The notes under the pieces: model-generated
What the model saw: the letters and a program-made list of their open reading frames with translations, nothing else
Told to the model about the DNA's origin: nothing
The model's database searches: none
Assembly (NCBI RefSeq): GCF_001552155.1
Contig: NZ_BCQQ01000064.1
Span: 1-37,638 of the forward strand
Length of the DNA: 37,638 bases
Direction of reading: 5' to 3'
Source of the DNA: Actinomadura formosensis NBRC 14204
Lineage (GTDB): Bacteria; Actinomycetota; Actinomycetes; Streptosporangiales; Streptosporangiaceae
Shown here: in pieces, positions 15,890 to 23,475 of the stretch
How positions within the stretch are numbered: the first letter of the stretch is position 1
How the letters are laid out: the number at the start of each line of letters is the position of its first letter
Translations under genes and position numbers: made by a program

Positions 15890-17143
15890 TCAGACGAGCC
15901 GCACCGGGAGGTCCTTGGTCCGGGTGAACCCGGGCCGCAGGATCCACGGGACCTCTTCGCGGGGCACCGTGAGGTGCAGGTTCGGGAACCGGGTGAACAG
16001 CCCGCGCAGCGCCACCTCCGCCTCAAGGTAGGCGACGTGCTGCCCGAGGCAGCGGTGGATGCCCTTGCCGAACCCGAGGTGGCTCTCGCTGCCCACGGCC
16101 AGCCGGTCGACGATCAGCTTGTCCGGCTCCGGGAACTTGCGCGGGTCGGTGTTCGCGGCCATGATCAGCGGCACCACGGGCATCCCCCGCGGAATCATCA
16201 CTCCGCCCACCTCGATGTCCTCGGTGGCGAACCGCGGCTGCCCGAACTGGATCGGTCCCAGGCGCTGCAGTTCGCGGACCGCCTGCGGCCACAGCGACGG
16301 GTCGGCCTTCAGCCGGTCGAGCTGGTCCGGGTGCTCCAGCAGGGCGAGCACCGAGTTCCCGATCAGGTACGTCGTCGTCTGGTGCCCGGCGGTCACCAGG
16401 CTGAACAGGATCCCGACCAGCTCGTCGTCGGAGACCCGGCCCGGGTCCTGCGTCTGCGCCTGCACGAGCGCGGTGACCAGGTCGTCCTTCGGCTCGGCCC
16501 GCCGGCGCTCGATCATGTCCCGGGCGACCTGGAGGGTCTTGCGCACGCTGCCCGGGAGCCGCTCGCCGTCGAGCGTGGCCATCGCGTCGCTCCACTCCCG
16601 CCAGTACGGGCGGTCGGCCTCGTCGACGCCGACCAGCTCGCAGATCACGGTGACCGGCAGCGGGTAGCAGAACGTCTGGACCAGGTCGATCGGCGTGCCG
16701 TCCCCGCCCATCTCGGCCAGTTCGTCGAGCAGGTTCGCGGTGAGCTCCTCGACCCTGGGCCGGAACTTGCCCACCCGGTGCGCGGTGAGCGCGTAGGAGA
16801 CCAGCTTGCGCAGCCGGGCGTGGTCGGCGCCGTCGGAGGCGTTGATGAGGTTCTTCAGCCAGGGGATCAGGTCCTCGGGGACGTCCAGGTACTTGAACAC
16901 CCCGTTCCGGATGTCCTCGGCGGGCGAGTCGTCCAGCGGGTTGGTGAGGAACCGCCGGTCGGTGAGGACTTGGCGCACGTCCTCGTACCGGGCGGCCAGG
17001 TACATCGGCGGCCCGCCCATGAATCCGCCGATCTGCAACGTCGGTGCCTCGCGCACCCTGGCGTGCGCGCCGAACGGATCGGCGACCACTTCTGGTGAGA
17101 ACAGGTCGACCGGGTCGGCCTGATTCTCGGTGGTGGCGGTCAT
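15890..17143 (-). CDS. Cytochrome P450 with unusual I-helix (AGHQTT)
   Basis: The P450 has 417 residues. Seen are the C-helix DHARLRKLV, the K-helix ExxR as ELQR and the heme loop LGFGKGIHRCLG with the proximal Cys. The oxygen-activating I-helix motif, normally AGx(D/E)T(T/S), reads AGHQTT: the acidic residue is Gln while the Thr is kept. That suggests altered proton delivery or an unusual oxidation. It is the first gene after the minus-strand box promoter at 17276-17233, with a GGAAGG ribosome site just ahead of its ATG. It lies next to the O-methyltransferase and transketolase genes, so it probably acts late on the ansamycin scaffold; no specific Rif equivalent is claimed. Confidence 0.93.
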   Translation of the reverse strand: MTATTENQADPVDLFSPEVVADPFGAHARVREAPTLQIGGFMGGPPMYLAARYEDVRQVLTDRRFLTNPLDDSPAEDIRNGVFKYLDVPEDLIPWLKNLINASDGADHARLRKLVSYALTAHRVGKFRPRVEELTANLLDELAEMGGDGTPIDLVQTFCYPLPVTVICELVGVDEADRPYWREWSDAMATLDGERLPGSVRKTLQVARDMIERRRAEPKDDLVTALVQAQTQDPGRVSDDELVGILFSLVTAGHQTTTYLIGNSVLALLEHPDQLDRLKADPSLWPQAVRELQRLGPIQFGQPRFATEDIEVGGVMIPRGMPVVPLIMAANTDPRKFPEPDKLIVDRLAVGSESHLGFGKGIHRCLGQHVAYLEAEVALRGLFTRFPNLHLTVPREEVPWILRPGFTRTKDLPVRLV

Positions 17144-17232
17144 AGCGATTTCCTTCCGTGTGGAAAGCGTGCGCCGCGGGAATTACGTGCGGTCCGCCGA
17201 TATGGGCGAGCGCGCGGAAGTCCCGATTCGGA

Positions 17233-17276
17233 ACGATAAGAAGGCGAGGACGGCCGGACATCCCCCAACCTGATAG
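17233..17276 (-). promoter_or_regulatory. Regulatory box and promoter of the P450 pair
   Basis: On the minus strand CTATC-N8-GGATG spans 17276-17259 and a -10 hexamer TATCGT lies at 17238-17233, 20 nt further. The P450 start is about 90 nt downstream. The next box, on the other strand, begins only 46 bp away, so one divergent control region serves both operons. Confidence 0.7.
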
Positions 17277-17322
17277 AACCCGGCGCCCGCGTCCGGGCAG
17301 GCCGCCGGCCCCGCCCGCACGG

Positions 17323-17367
17323 CTATCAATGCGAGGGATACCCGGCCGGTCGCACCCGCCTTAGCCT
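17323..17367 (+). promoter_or_regulatory. Regulatory box and promoter of the methyltransferase-transketolase operon
   Basis: CTATC-N8-GGATA lies at 17323-17340, followed by CCCGGCCGG and, after 21 nt, the -10 hexamer TAGCCT at 17362-17367. The leader to the methyltransferase start is about 50 nt. Confidence 0.7.
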
Positions 17368-17425
17368 GCGTGTGGTCGATCACGTCAGGAAACCGCCGGA
17401 AAGTAGCGAACCTTGAGGGGTGCTG

Positions 17426-18250
17426 GTGACAAAGCCGACGCCGACCGAGATCGGGCAGGGATACGACGATTTCGCGGATCTGCTCGACCAGCTCTGGGGC
17501 GACAATCTGCACCACGGCTACTGGGACGACGCGTCCGACGGCGCGTCGCTCGACGAGGCCACGAACCGGCTGACCGGCGAGCTGGCCGGAATGCTGGCCA
17601 TCGAGCCGGGTGATCGCCTGCTCGACATCGGCTGCGGCGTCGGCGAGCCGGTCATCAGGCTGGGCAGGACGCATGAGATCACCGGGGTGGGGGTCTCGAT
17701 CAGCAAGCGGCAGGTGGAGCGGGCCGGTGACCGCGCCGCGGCCGCCGGCCTGGCCGACCGGCTGTCCTTCCAGTACGCCGACGCGATGGCCCTGCCGTTC
17801 CCGGACGAGTCCTTCGACATCGTCTGGGCGCTGGAGTCCCTGCACCACATGCCGGACAGGTGGCATGTGATCCGCCAGGCGGCCCGGGTCCTGCGGCCCG
17901 GGGGGCGGCTGGCGATCGGCGACTTCCTGCTCCGGAGCGACCACGGGAGCGGGGCCGACGCCGCCGCCCGGGTCGACCTGGTCCGCGAGGGCGTGCTGAA
18001 GATCGTCGATCTCGACGAGTACCTGTCCCGCATCCGGGAGGCCGGCCTCGTGCCCGAGACCGCCGAGGACGTCAGCGACCACACCCGCCCGTCGTGGAGC
18101 AAGTCCGCGGAGATCTTCGCGGCGGTGCGGGACCGGGCCGAGCAGTACATCGGGGCGCGGCAGTTCGAGCGCACGCTCTCGAACTTCCGCCAGCTCAGCG
18201 ACGCGCCGATGGTGGGATACGTCCTGCTGACCGCCCGAAAGCCCGCCTGA
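17426..18250 (+). CDS. rif14: SAM-dependent O-methyltransferase (Rif14-like, C27-O)
   Basis: The 274-residue class I methyltransferase has the SAM loop LLDIGCGVGEPVIRLG near residue 67, VGVSISKRQVERA (motif with the acidic-loop region), a post-I segment YADAMALPFPDESFDIVWA and LRPGGRLAIGDF. Length and position match Rif14, which methylates the C27 hydroxyl of the rifamycin ansa chain (27-O-demethylrifamycin methyltransferase). GTG 17426 is chosen because GAGGGG ends 5 nt upstream; the in-frame GTG at 17420 overlaps that ribosome site. It is the first gene of a (+) operon with the transketolase pair, the same order as rif14-rif15A-rif15B. Confidence 0.9.
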   Translation: MTKPTPTEIGQGYDDFADLLDQLWGDNLHHGYWDDASDGASLDEATNRLTGELAGMLAIEPGDRLLDIGCGVGEPVIRLGRTHEITGVGVSISKRQVERAGDRAAAAGLADRLSFQYADAMALPFPDESFDIVWALESLHHMPDRWHVIRQAARVLRPGGRLAIGDFLLRSDHGSGADAAARVDLVREGVLKIVDLDEYLSRIREAGLVPETAEDVSDHTRPSWSKSAEIFAAVRDRAEQYIGARQFERTLSNFRQLSDAPMVGYVLLTARKPA

Positions 18251-18336
18251 CCCGTTTGCCGTAGCGGAGTTCCGCGGAGCGGAGACGACGGGTCCGCGGT
18301 GCCTTCCCGTCCATCAGAAACGTTGCAGGTGGAGCC

Positions 18337-19026
18337 ATGCAGACGACAGAAGAGACGATACGCGGCCTTTTCCGCAGGATGATCGGAGACGAGAAGCACA
18401 TCTGGGCCGCCGTGTCCACGACGGACACGATCTGGGTGCTCTACGACCGCGTGCTGAACGTCTCGCCGGAGAACATCCAGGATCCCGACCGGGACCGGTT
18501 CTATCTCTCCAAGGGCCACGGGCCGATGGCCTACTACGCGATGCTCGCGGCGAAGGGCTTCTTCGAGCCGGCGGAGCTGGACACCTGGACGCAGCTCGGC
18601 TCGCCGCTCGGCCTGCACCCGGACCGCGTGCTGGTGCCCGGCGTGGAGATCAGCAGCGGCTCCCTCGGCCACGGGCTGCCGCTCGGCGTGGGGACCGCGC
18701 TCGGGCTGCGCGCCGGCGGGCGCACCGCCCGGGTGGTGGTGCTGATCGGCGACGGCGAGCTCGACGAGGGCAGCAACAACGAGGCGATCGAGATCGCCGG
18801 GCGCCTCGGGCTCGACCGCCTCACCGCGATCGTGATCGACAACAGGTCGGCCAGCCTCGGCTGGCCGGGCGGCATCGGCCGGCGCTTCGAGGTGGAGGGG
18901 TGGCGGGCGACCACGGTGGACGGTCACGACCACGACGAGCTGTACAAGGCGCTGACCCTGGAACCCGACGGGCGGCCCCAGGCCGTGGTGGCGAACGTCC
19001 GCGCGAAGGAAGGGGTCGCGGGATGA
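18337..19026 (+). CDS. rif15A: Transketolase, N-terminal (TPP-binding) subunit
   Basis: The 229-residue protein corresponds to the pyrophosphate-binding half of transketolase: SKGHGPMAYYAML with the His, SSGSLGHGLPLGVGTALGL and the TPP signature GDGELDEGSNNEA. With the next gene it forms a split transketolase. In rifamycin biosynthesis Rif15 moves a two-carbon ketol unit from a 2-ketose onto rifamycin S to give rifamycin L, the step before rifamycin B. The gene has a ribosome site AGGTGGAG ahead of the ATG and its stop overlaps the next start. A role in primary metabolism is unlikely given the tight linkage to rif14. Confidence 0.93.
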   Translation: MQTTEETIRGLFRRMIGDEKHIWAAVSTTDTIWVLYDRVLNVSPENIQDPDRDRFYLSKGHGPMAYYAMLAAKGFFEPAELDTWTQLGSPLGLHPDRVLVPGVEISSGSLGHGLPLGVGTALGLRAGGRTARVVVLIGDGELDEGSNNEAIEIAGRLGLDRLTAIVIDNRSASLGWPGGIGRRFEVEGWRATTVDGHDHDELYKALTLEPDGRPQAVVANVRAKEGVAG

Positions 19027-19934
19027 CGACCCAGGCGGACAGGAAACTGATGCGGACCGTCTTCATCGACACCGTGATCGAGTCGCTGGCCACCGACCCG
19101 AGGGTGGTCATGCTGACCGCGGACATCTCCTCGTGGTCCTTCGACGAAGCACGGGAACGGTACCCGGACCGGGTCATCAACGTCGGGATCCGCGAGCAGG
19201 CGATGGTGAGCATGGCCGGCGGCCTGGCGCTGACCGGGTTCCGGCCGGTGGTGCACACCTACACGCCGTTCCTGGTCGAGCGGCCGTTCGAGCAGATCAA
19301 GATCAGCCTCGGGCACCAGGACGTCGGCGCGGTCCTGGTCAGCATCGGCGGCTCCTACGACGACCTGGCGCGGGGCCGGACCCACCAGGCCCCCGGCGAC
19401 GTGGCGCTGCTCGACACGCTGCCGGGCTGGACCGTGCACGTGCCGGGGCACGAGGACGAGGTCGAGGCGCTGCTGAAGGACGCGCTGTCCGGCGACGGGC
19501 GGGTCTACCTGCGGCTGTCCGACCAGGTCCACAGCGAGGCGGTGCCGCTCTCGGACGAGTTCACCGTGCTGCGCGAGGGCGCCGCCGGCGTGGTGGTCGC
19601 GATCGGCCCGACGCTGCGGCAGGTGCTCGAAGCCACCGCCGGCATGGACGTGACGGTGCTGTACGCCTCCACGATCCGGCCGTTCGACCGCTCCGGCCTG
19701 CGCCACGCGGTGGACTCCGCGGCGCCGAACGTGGTGCTGGTCGAGCCGTACCTGGCCGGGACCTCGGCGCACGAGGTGGCCGAGGCGCTCGCCGACGTCC
19801 CGCACCGGCTGCGCTCGCACGGGGTGCGGCGGGACCGGGAGGTGCGCGCCTACGGCAAGGCCGCCGACCACGACCGGCTGCACGGGCTGGACCCCGCGAG
19901 CCTTGCCGAGTCGATCACCGGCTTCCTCCGGTAG
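19023..19934 (+). CDS. rif15B: Transketolase, C-terminal (pyrimidine-binding) subunit
   Basis: This 303-residue partner subunit carries the pyrimidine-binding domain (VINVGIREQAMVSMAGGLAL, with the conserved Glu that activates TPP, and a following YTPFLVERPFEQIK segment) and the C-terminal transketolase domain. It starts at ATG 19023, overlapping the stop of the first subunit by ATGA, as expected for stoichiometric subunits. The heterodimer should be cytoplasmic and TPP/Mg dependent. In the rif pathway the acceptor is the quinone form of the ansamycin rather than an aldose. The presence of both subunits predicts a glycolate-type or ketol-derived substituent at C4 of the naphthalene core, or a shunt route to it. 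Confidence 0.93.
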   Translation: MTTQADRKLMRTVFIDTVIESLATDPRVVMLTADISSWSFDEARERYPDRVINVGIREQAMVSMAGGLALTGFRPVVHTYTPFLVERPFEQIKISLGHQDVGAVLVSIGGSYDDLARGRTHQAPGDVALLDTLPGWTVHVPGHEDEVEALLKDALSGDGRVYLRLSDQVHSEAVPLSDEFTVLREGAAGVVVAIGPTLRQVLEATAGMDVTVLYASTIRPFDRSGLRHAVDSAAPNVVLVEPYLAGTSAHEVAEALADVPHRLRSHGVRRDREVRAYGKAADHDRLHGLDPASLAESITGFLR

Positions 19935-19967
19935 CCCCTCCCGGCGACCCGGACGAAGCGACCTCAC

Positions 19968-19990
19968 AGCCGTACAGCCAAGCCGTACAG
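19968..19990 (+). repeat. Direct repeat ahead of the SnoaL-like gene
   Basis: AGCCGTACAG occurs at 19968-19977 and again at 19981-19990, three nt apart, ending where the GGGAG ribosome site of the next gene begins. It may come from slippage or be a protein/RNA site; function unknown. Confidence 0.6.
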
Positions 19991-19999
19991 GGAGCATTG

Positions 20000-20446
20000 A
20001 TGAGCCTGACCGACGACCGCGTGGAACTCACCCAGCTGATCTACCGGTTCTGCGCCCTCATGGACGACGGCAGGTTCGCGGACCTGCGGTCGGTGCTCGC
20101 CGAGGGGGTCACCGCCAAGGACCCCGGCGGCGCGCCCGTGGCGGGACGGGACGCGGTGATCGCCAACGCGGCGGCCGCGCACTCGCCCGGCGAACGGTCC
20201 CAGCATCTCGTCCACAGCGTCCTCATCGACGTGGACGGCGACCGCGCCGGCATACGGGCGAACGTGGTCGTGATCCTCAGTGACGACGCCGCGCCGGAGG
20301 GGGCGATCGCCCCGGAGCCCAAGCTCACGATCAGTTCGTGCCTCCGTTACGAGGCGGTCCGTTCCCCGGAGGGGTGGCGCGTGTCGAGCATCGACGGCGA
20401 CCTCGTGTGGGCGAGTCACAAGCAGCCTCAGGCCGCTCCGGCGTAG
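20000..20446 (+). CDS. SnoaL/NTF2-like small protein
   Basis: This 148-residue protein has the length and pattern of the SnoaL-like (NTF2 fold) family: an N-terminal helix ELTQLIYRFCALMDDGRF, GRDAVIANAAAA, LVHSVLIDVDGDRAGIRANV and a C-terminal GWRVSSIDGDLVW strand. Members range from polyketide cyclases to ketosteroid isomerase-like and binding proteins, so no reaction is assigned. The ATG at 20000 has GGGAG five nt ahead. It is last in the methyltransferase-transketolase operon, so it may support the transketolase or the quinone-level tailoring steps. It ends 32 bp before a strong bidirectional terminator. Confidence 0.88.
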   Translation: MSLTDDRVELTQLIYRFCALMDDGRFADLRSVLAEGVTAKDPGGAPVAGRDAVIANAAAAHSPGERSQHLVHSVLIDVDGDRAGIRANVVVILSDDAAPEGAIAPEPKLTISSCLRYEAVRSPEGWRVSSIDGDLVWASHKQPQAAPA

Positions 20447-20478
20447 GAGCCGCGGGCCGCCCCCCGATTGTTATCCAG

Positions 20479-20518
20479 AACGGCACCGCCGCGCGGACGT
20501 CCGCGCGGCGGTGCCGTT
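20479..20518. terminator. Bidirectional terminator, perfect 40-bp palindrome
   Basis: Positions 20479-20498 and 20499-20518 are exact reverse complements (arms start AACGGCACCG and end CGGTGCCGTT), with ACGT at the centre. It sits between the convergent SnoaL and ferredoxin genes. The arms begin AA and end TT and a short TGTT follows on the plus strand, so it can serve both directions. Confidence 0.85.
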
Positions 20519-20561
20519 GTTCGGGCCGCTCAGTCGGCCGAGCCGATCAGCACGGGGAGCT

Positions 20562-20756
20562 TCAGGGGTCGACCCGCAACGCGCCGGTCGGGCATGCCTT
20601 GACCGCGTTGAGCACGGTGGCCTCCTGGTCGGGGTCGGGCCGGGTCCGCAGGAGCATCACGGTGCCGTCGTCCTCGTTCTGGTCGAACACGTCGGGCAGG
20701 CGCAGCACGCACAGCCCCGCGCCGATGCAGGTCTTCCGGTCGGCGTGAAGTTTCAC
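20562..20756 (-). CDS. 3Fe-4S ferredoxin, P450 partner
   Basis: The 64-residue ferredoxin has Cys at KTCIGAGLC (Cys-x5-Cys) and ACPTGALRVDP near the end, the three-cysteine spacing of actinomycete 3Fe-4S ferredoxins such as those paired with CYP105 enzymes. It passes electrons to P450s. The GTG start at 20756 overlaps the stop of the P450 gene (GTGA, minus strand), so the two are translationally coupled. It is the only ferredoxin seen in the window and could serve all three P450s; no ferredoxin reductase is present here. Confidence 0.93.
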   Translation of the reverse strand: MKLHADRKTCIGAGLCVLRLPDVFDQNEDDGTVMLLRTRPDPDQEATVLNAVKACPTGALRVDP

Positions 20757-22018
20757 GACGCCTCCCAGGCGACCGGCAGCGCGTCGACGCCGTAGTGCAG
20801 CATCTCGTCGCGCAGGGGGACCTCCTCGGGCGGCACGGCGAGGCGGAGGCCGGGCAGGCGGCGCAGCAGCTCGGTGAAGGCGATCTTCATCTCGACCCGG
20901 GCCAGCTGCTGGCCCAGGCACTGGTGCACGCCGTGGCCGAAGGCCAGATGCGGGCCGCGGGGGCGGGTCACGTCCAGCACGTCCGGGTCCGGCCAGTGCT
21001 TCTCGTCCCGGTTGGCGGCCACCACGGAGAGCACCACGGTCGAGCCGGCCGGGATGTGCTCGCCGCCGACCTCCACGTCCACGGTGGGGAACCGGAAGAG
21101 CCCGATGTGCACGATGGACAGGTAGCGCAGCAGTTCCTCGACGGCGTCGCCCATGCGGGACGGGTCCTCGCGCAGCGCGGCGAGCTGGTCGGGGCGCTGC
21201 AGCAGCACGAGGGCGCCCAGCCCCAGCATGCCCGCGGTGGTCTCGTAGCCCGCGAGCAGCAGCAGGTTGGCGATGTTGACCAGTTCGTCGTCGGTCAGCG
21301 CGGGGTCGGCCCCGGCATGGTGGATCAGGCCGGAGATCAGGTCGTCGGCGGGGTCCTCCCGCCTGCCGGCGACCAGCCGCTGCATGAACGCGCGCTGGGC
21401 CTCGGCGTTCTCCATCGCGTCCTTGACCGGCAGGTTCGCCTGCAGCAGGGTCGTCGCGCGCCGCCGGAACTCGGCCCGGTCCTCGTACGGCACCCCGAGC
21501 AGCTCGCAGATCACCAGCGAGGGCACCGGGAACGCGAACTCGGCCATGAGGTCGGCGGTGTCACCCCGGGCCAGCATGGCGTCGAGCCGCTCGGTGACGA
21601 TCTGTTCGATCCGTTCGCCGAGCCGGTTGATCCGGCGGACGGTGAACTGCCCGGCGAGCAGCCTGCGGTAGCGGGTGTGCTCCGGCGGGTCCATGTTGAT
21701 GAACGACCCGGCCTGCGCCCGCGCGTTCCGGAACTGCTCCCGCTCCTCCTCGGACAGGTTCTTGAACCTGGGGTGGTAGCGGAACCGGTCGGAGGAGAAC
21801 CGCGGGTCCGCCAGCACCGCGCGGCACTCCCGGTGCCCGGACAACAGCCAGAACGGGTCGCCGGTGGGCAGCGTCGACCTGGTGACCGGGGATCGCTCGG
21901 CCATCGCCGCCAGGGCGGGCGGCAGCGTGAACGGGTCGGCGCGCTTGATGAGTTCTCGGGGGATCGGTGAACCGAGCACGCCCCCGGCGGGCGGCTTCTC
22001 GGTCGGCTTGGTCGTCAC
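20753..22018 (-). CDS. Cytochrome P450 coupled to ferredoxin
   Basis: This P450 of about 421 residues shows DPPEHTRYRRLLAGQF (C-helix), I-helix LLAGYETTAG with the normal acid-alcohol pair, K-helix ExxR (EELLR) and heme loop LAFGHGVHQCLGQ. It is typical of CYP105-like polyketide oxidases. I prefer GTG 22018 (VTTKPTEKPP) because AAGGAG lies nine nt upstream; the ATG at 22036 is in frame but has a weak site. It sits in the dehydroquinase/2,3-dehydratase operon, beside the split transketolase, where rif clusters carry Rif16 (acting after Rif15) or Rif13; I cannot tell which this is. Confidence 0.92.
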   Translation of the reverse strand: MTTKPTEKPPAGGVLGSPIPRELIKRADPFTLPPALAAMAERSPVTRSTLPTGDPFWLLSGHRECRAVLADPRFSSDRFRYHPRFKNLSEEEREQFRNARAQAGSFINMDPPEHTRYRRLLAGQFTVRRINRLGERIEQIVTERLDAMLARGDTADLMAEFAFPVPSLVICELLGVPYEDRAEFRRRATTLLQANLPVKDAMENAEAQRAFMQRLVAGRREDPADDLISGLIHHAGADPALTDDELVNIANLLLLAGYETTAGMLGLGALVLLQRPDQLAALREDPSRMGDAVEELLRYLSIVHIGLFRFPTVDVEVGGEHIPAGSTVVLSVVAANRDEKHWPDPDVLDVTRPRGPHLAFGHGVHQCLGQQLARVEMKIAFTELLRRLPGLRLAVPPEEVPLRDEMLHYGVDALPVAWEAS

Positions 22019-22100
22019 GGCGGAGGACTCCTTCATCTCACTGTCGTGGGCCTTCTGGGCGGCGCGGCCTTCCGGCCGCCGGGAATGCGGACGGCCGCGG

Positions 22101-23474
22101 TCACAGGCCGCGCAGGCCGGCCATGAGGCTGCGGAGCTCGACGGTCAGGTAGTTGCTGTGCCGCAGCAGCGAGGTGAGCTGGTTGAGCGTGGTCCACAGG
22201 TACCGGTCGTCGGGCTCGGCGGCGGCGTCGTCCTCGATCTCGATGACCAGGTAGCGGTTCTGCGCGTGGTGGAAGCGGCCGCCCTCCTCGGAGTACATGA
22301 CGTCCAGCCGGACCCGGTCCGGTGGCGCGGCGAGCACGTGGTCCAGGTAGGCCGGACGGTGTTCGGGCGGGGCGTCGGCGTAGTTGTCCGGCTGGCAGTG
22401 CACGGTGGCGGTCAACTCGGCGACGTTGAGCATGCCCGCGTCGCTGCGGGCCTGGACCAGCGCGTGCAGCGTGCCGTCGATCCGCCTGACCAGCAACGCG
22501 ACCAGCCCGGGCCGTTTGGGGGCCAGCAGGGGCTGGGTCCACGCGGTGACCTCGCGGTTGGTCGCGCGTACGTCCACCGCGACGATGTCGAAGTACTTGC
22601 CGTCCCGGTGGTCGATGGCCTCGGCGCCGAGCCGCCAGCCGCCCTCGGTGACGTCCCGGAGCGGCACCAGGCGCTGCACCAGCTCCCGCCGGGCGCGTAC
22701 CTCGGTGAGCCGGCCGAGGACCTCGCCCAGGTCGTGGACGGCCCTGCCGTGTCCCGACAGCGAGCTGCGGACCGCCTCGGCGAACGAGCCGTCAGCGGCG
22801 TCCCGCCCGCCCGGCCCCGCCGGCCCATGCGGGATGCACGCCAGGACGGTCCTGGAGTCCATGTTCACCATGTGGTCCAGGCGCAGCAGGCGGTGGAGCT
22901 GGTCCAGCGTCAGCCAGCAGAAGTCGTCGTCGAGCGGTACGTCGTCCTCGGTCTCGGCGACGATGTTGCGGTTGCGCTTGTGCAGGAACCATGTCCCCTG
23001 CTCGGACTGCAACCCGTCGAACAGCACCCGGCCGCGCGAGCCCGGCCGGAAGTACTCCAGGTACTTGGTACCGGCGCCGCCGTGGACCTTGGTGTAGTTG
23101 CTCCGGGTGGCCTGCACGGTCGGGGAGAGCTGGAGGCCGTTGATGTTGCCCGGTTCCATCTTGGCCTGCATCAGGCAGTGCGGGACGCCGTCGAACCGTT
23201 TGACCAGGATGCCGAGCATGCCGATCTCCGGTTGCACGATGATCGGCTGGGTCCACCGGGCCGCCCACGCCCGGTCGGTCCGCACCCGCAGGCCCTCGAC
23301 CGAGAAGAACCGCCCGCTCTCGTGGACGAGGTTGCCCGTGTCCGGTTCGAAGTCCCACCCGGTCAGGTCGGCGAACGGGATCCGCTCCACCTGGAAGCTG
23401 TGCGCGCGCGCCCGCGCGTCGAACCAGGTGTGGAAGTCCGCCATGGACATGACCGCGTCGTCGCCGTCGGCCAC
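22101..23474 (-). CDS. NDP-4-keto-6-deoxyhexose 2,3-dehydratase
   Basis: The 457-residue protein belongs to the TylX3/SpnO/EvaA family, which removes the C2 hydroxyl by 2,3-dehydration, giving the 3,4-diketo-2,6-dideoxy sugar. The family is an internal duplication, visible here as two matching halves: WTQPIIVQPEIGMLGILVKR with ATRSNYTKVHGG, and WTQPLLAPKRPGLVALLVRR with HCQPDNYADAPP. GTG 23474 begins one nt after the rifJ stop; an internal ATG (MSMADFHTW) is possible. Together with the 3-ketoreductase and 3-dehydrase across the divergent promoter it defines a 2,3-dideoxy pattern. Confidence 0.93.
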   Translation of the reverse strand: MADGDDAVMSMADFHTWFDARARAHSFQVERIPFADLTGWDFEPDTGNLVHESGRFFSVEGLRVRTDRAWAARWTQPIIVQPEIGMLGILVKRFDGVPHCLMQAKMEPGNINGLQLSPTVQATRSNYTKVHGGAGTKYLEYFRPGSRGRVLFDGLQSEQGTWFLHKRNRNIVAETEDDVPLDDDFCWLTLDQLHRLLRLDHMVNMDSRTVLACIPHGPAGPGGRDAADGSFAEAVRSSLSGHGRAVHDLGEVLGRLTEVRARRELVQRLVPLRDVTEGGWRLGAEAIDHRDGKYFDIVAVDVRATNREVTAWTQPLLAPKRPGLVALLVRRIDGTLHALVQARSDAGMLNVAELTATVHCQPDNYADAPPEHRPAYLDHVLAAPPDRVRLDVMYSEEGGRFHHAQNRYLVIEIEDDAAAEPDDRYLWTTLNQLTSLLRHSNYLTVELRSLMAGLRGL

Positions 23475-23475
23475 G

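Noticed and set aside
15777..15947. N-terminal extension of the first P450
   Set aside because: It would translate through the intergenic hairpin and into the stop region of the upstream P450; MTETVPFPQD at 15776 has a proper ribosome site.
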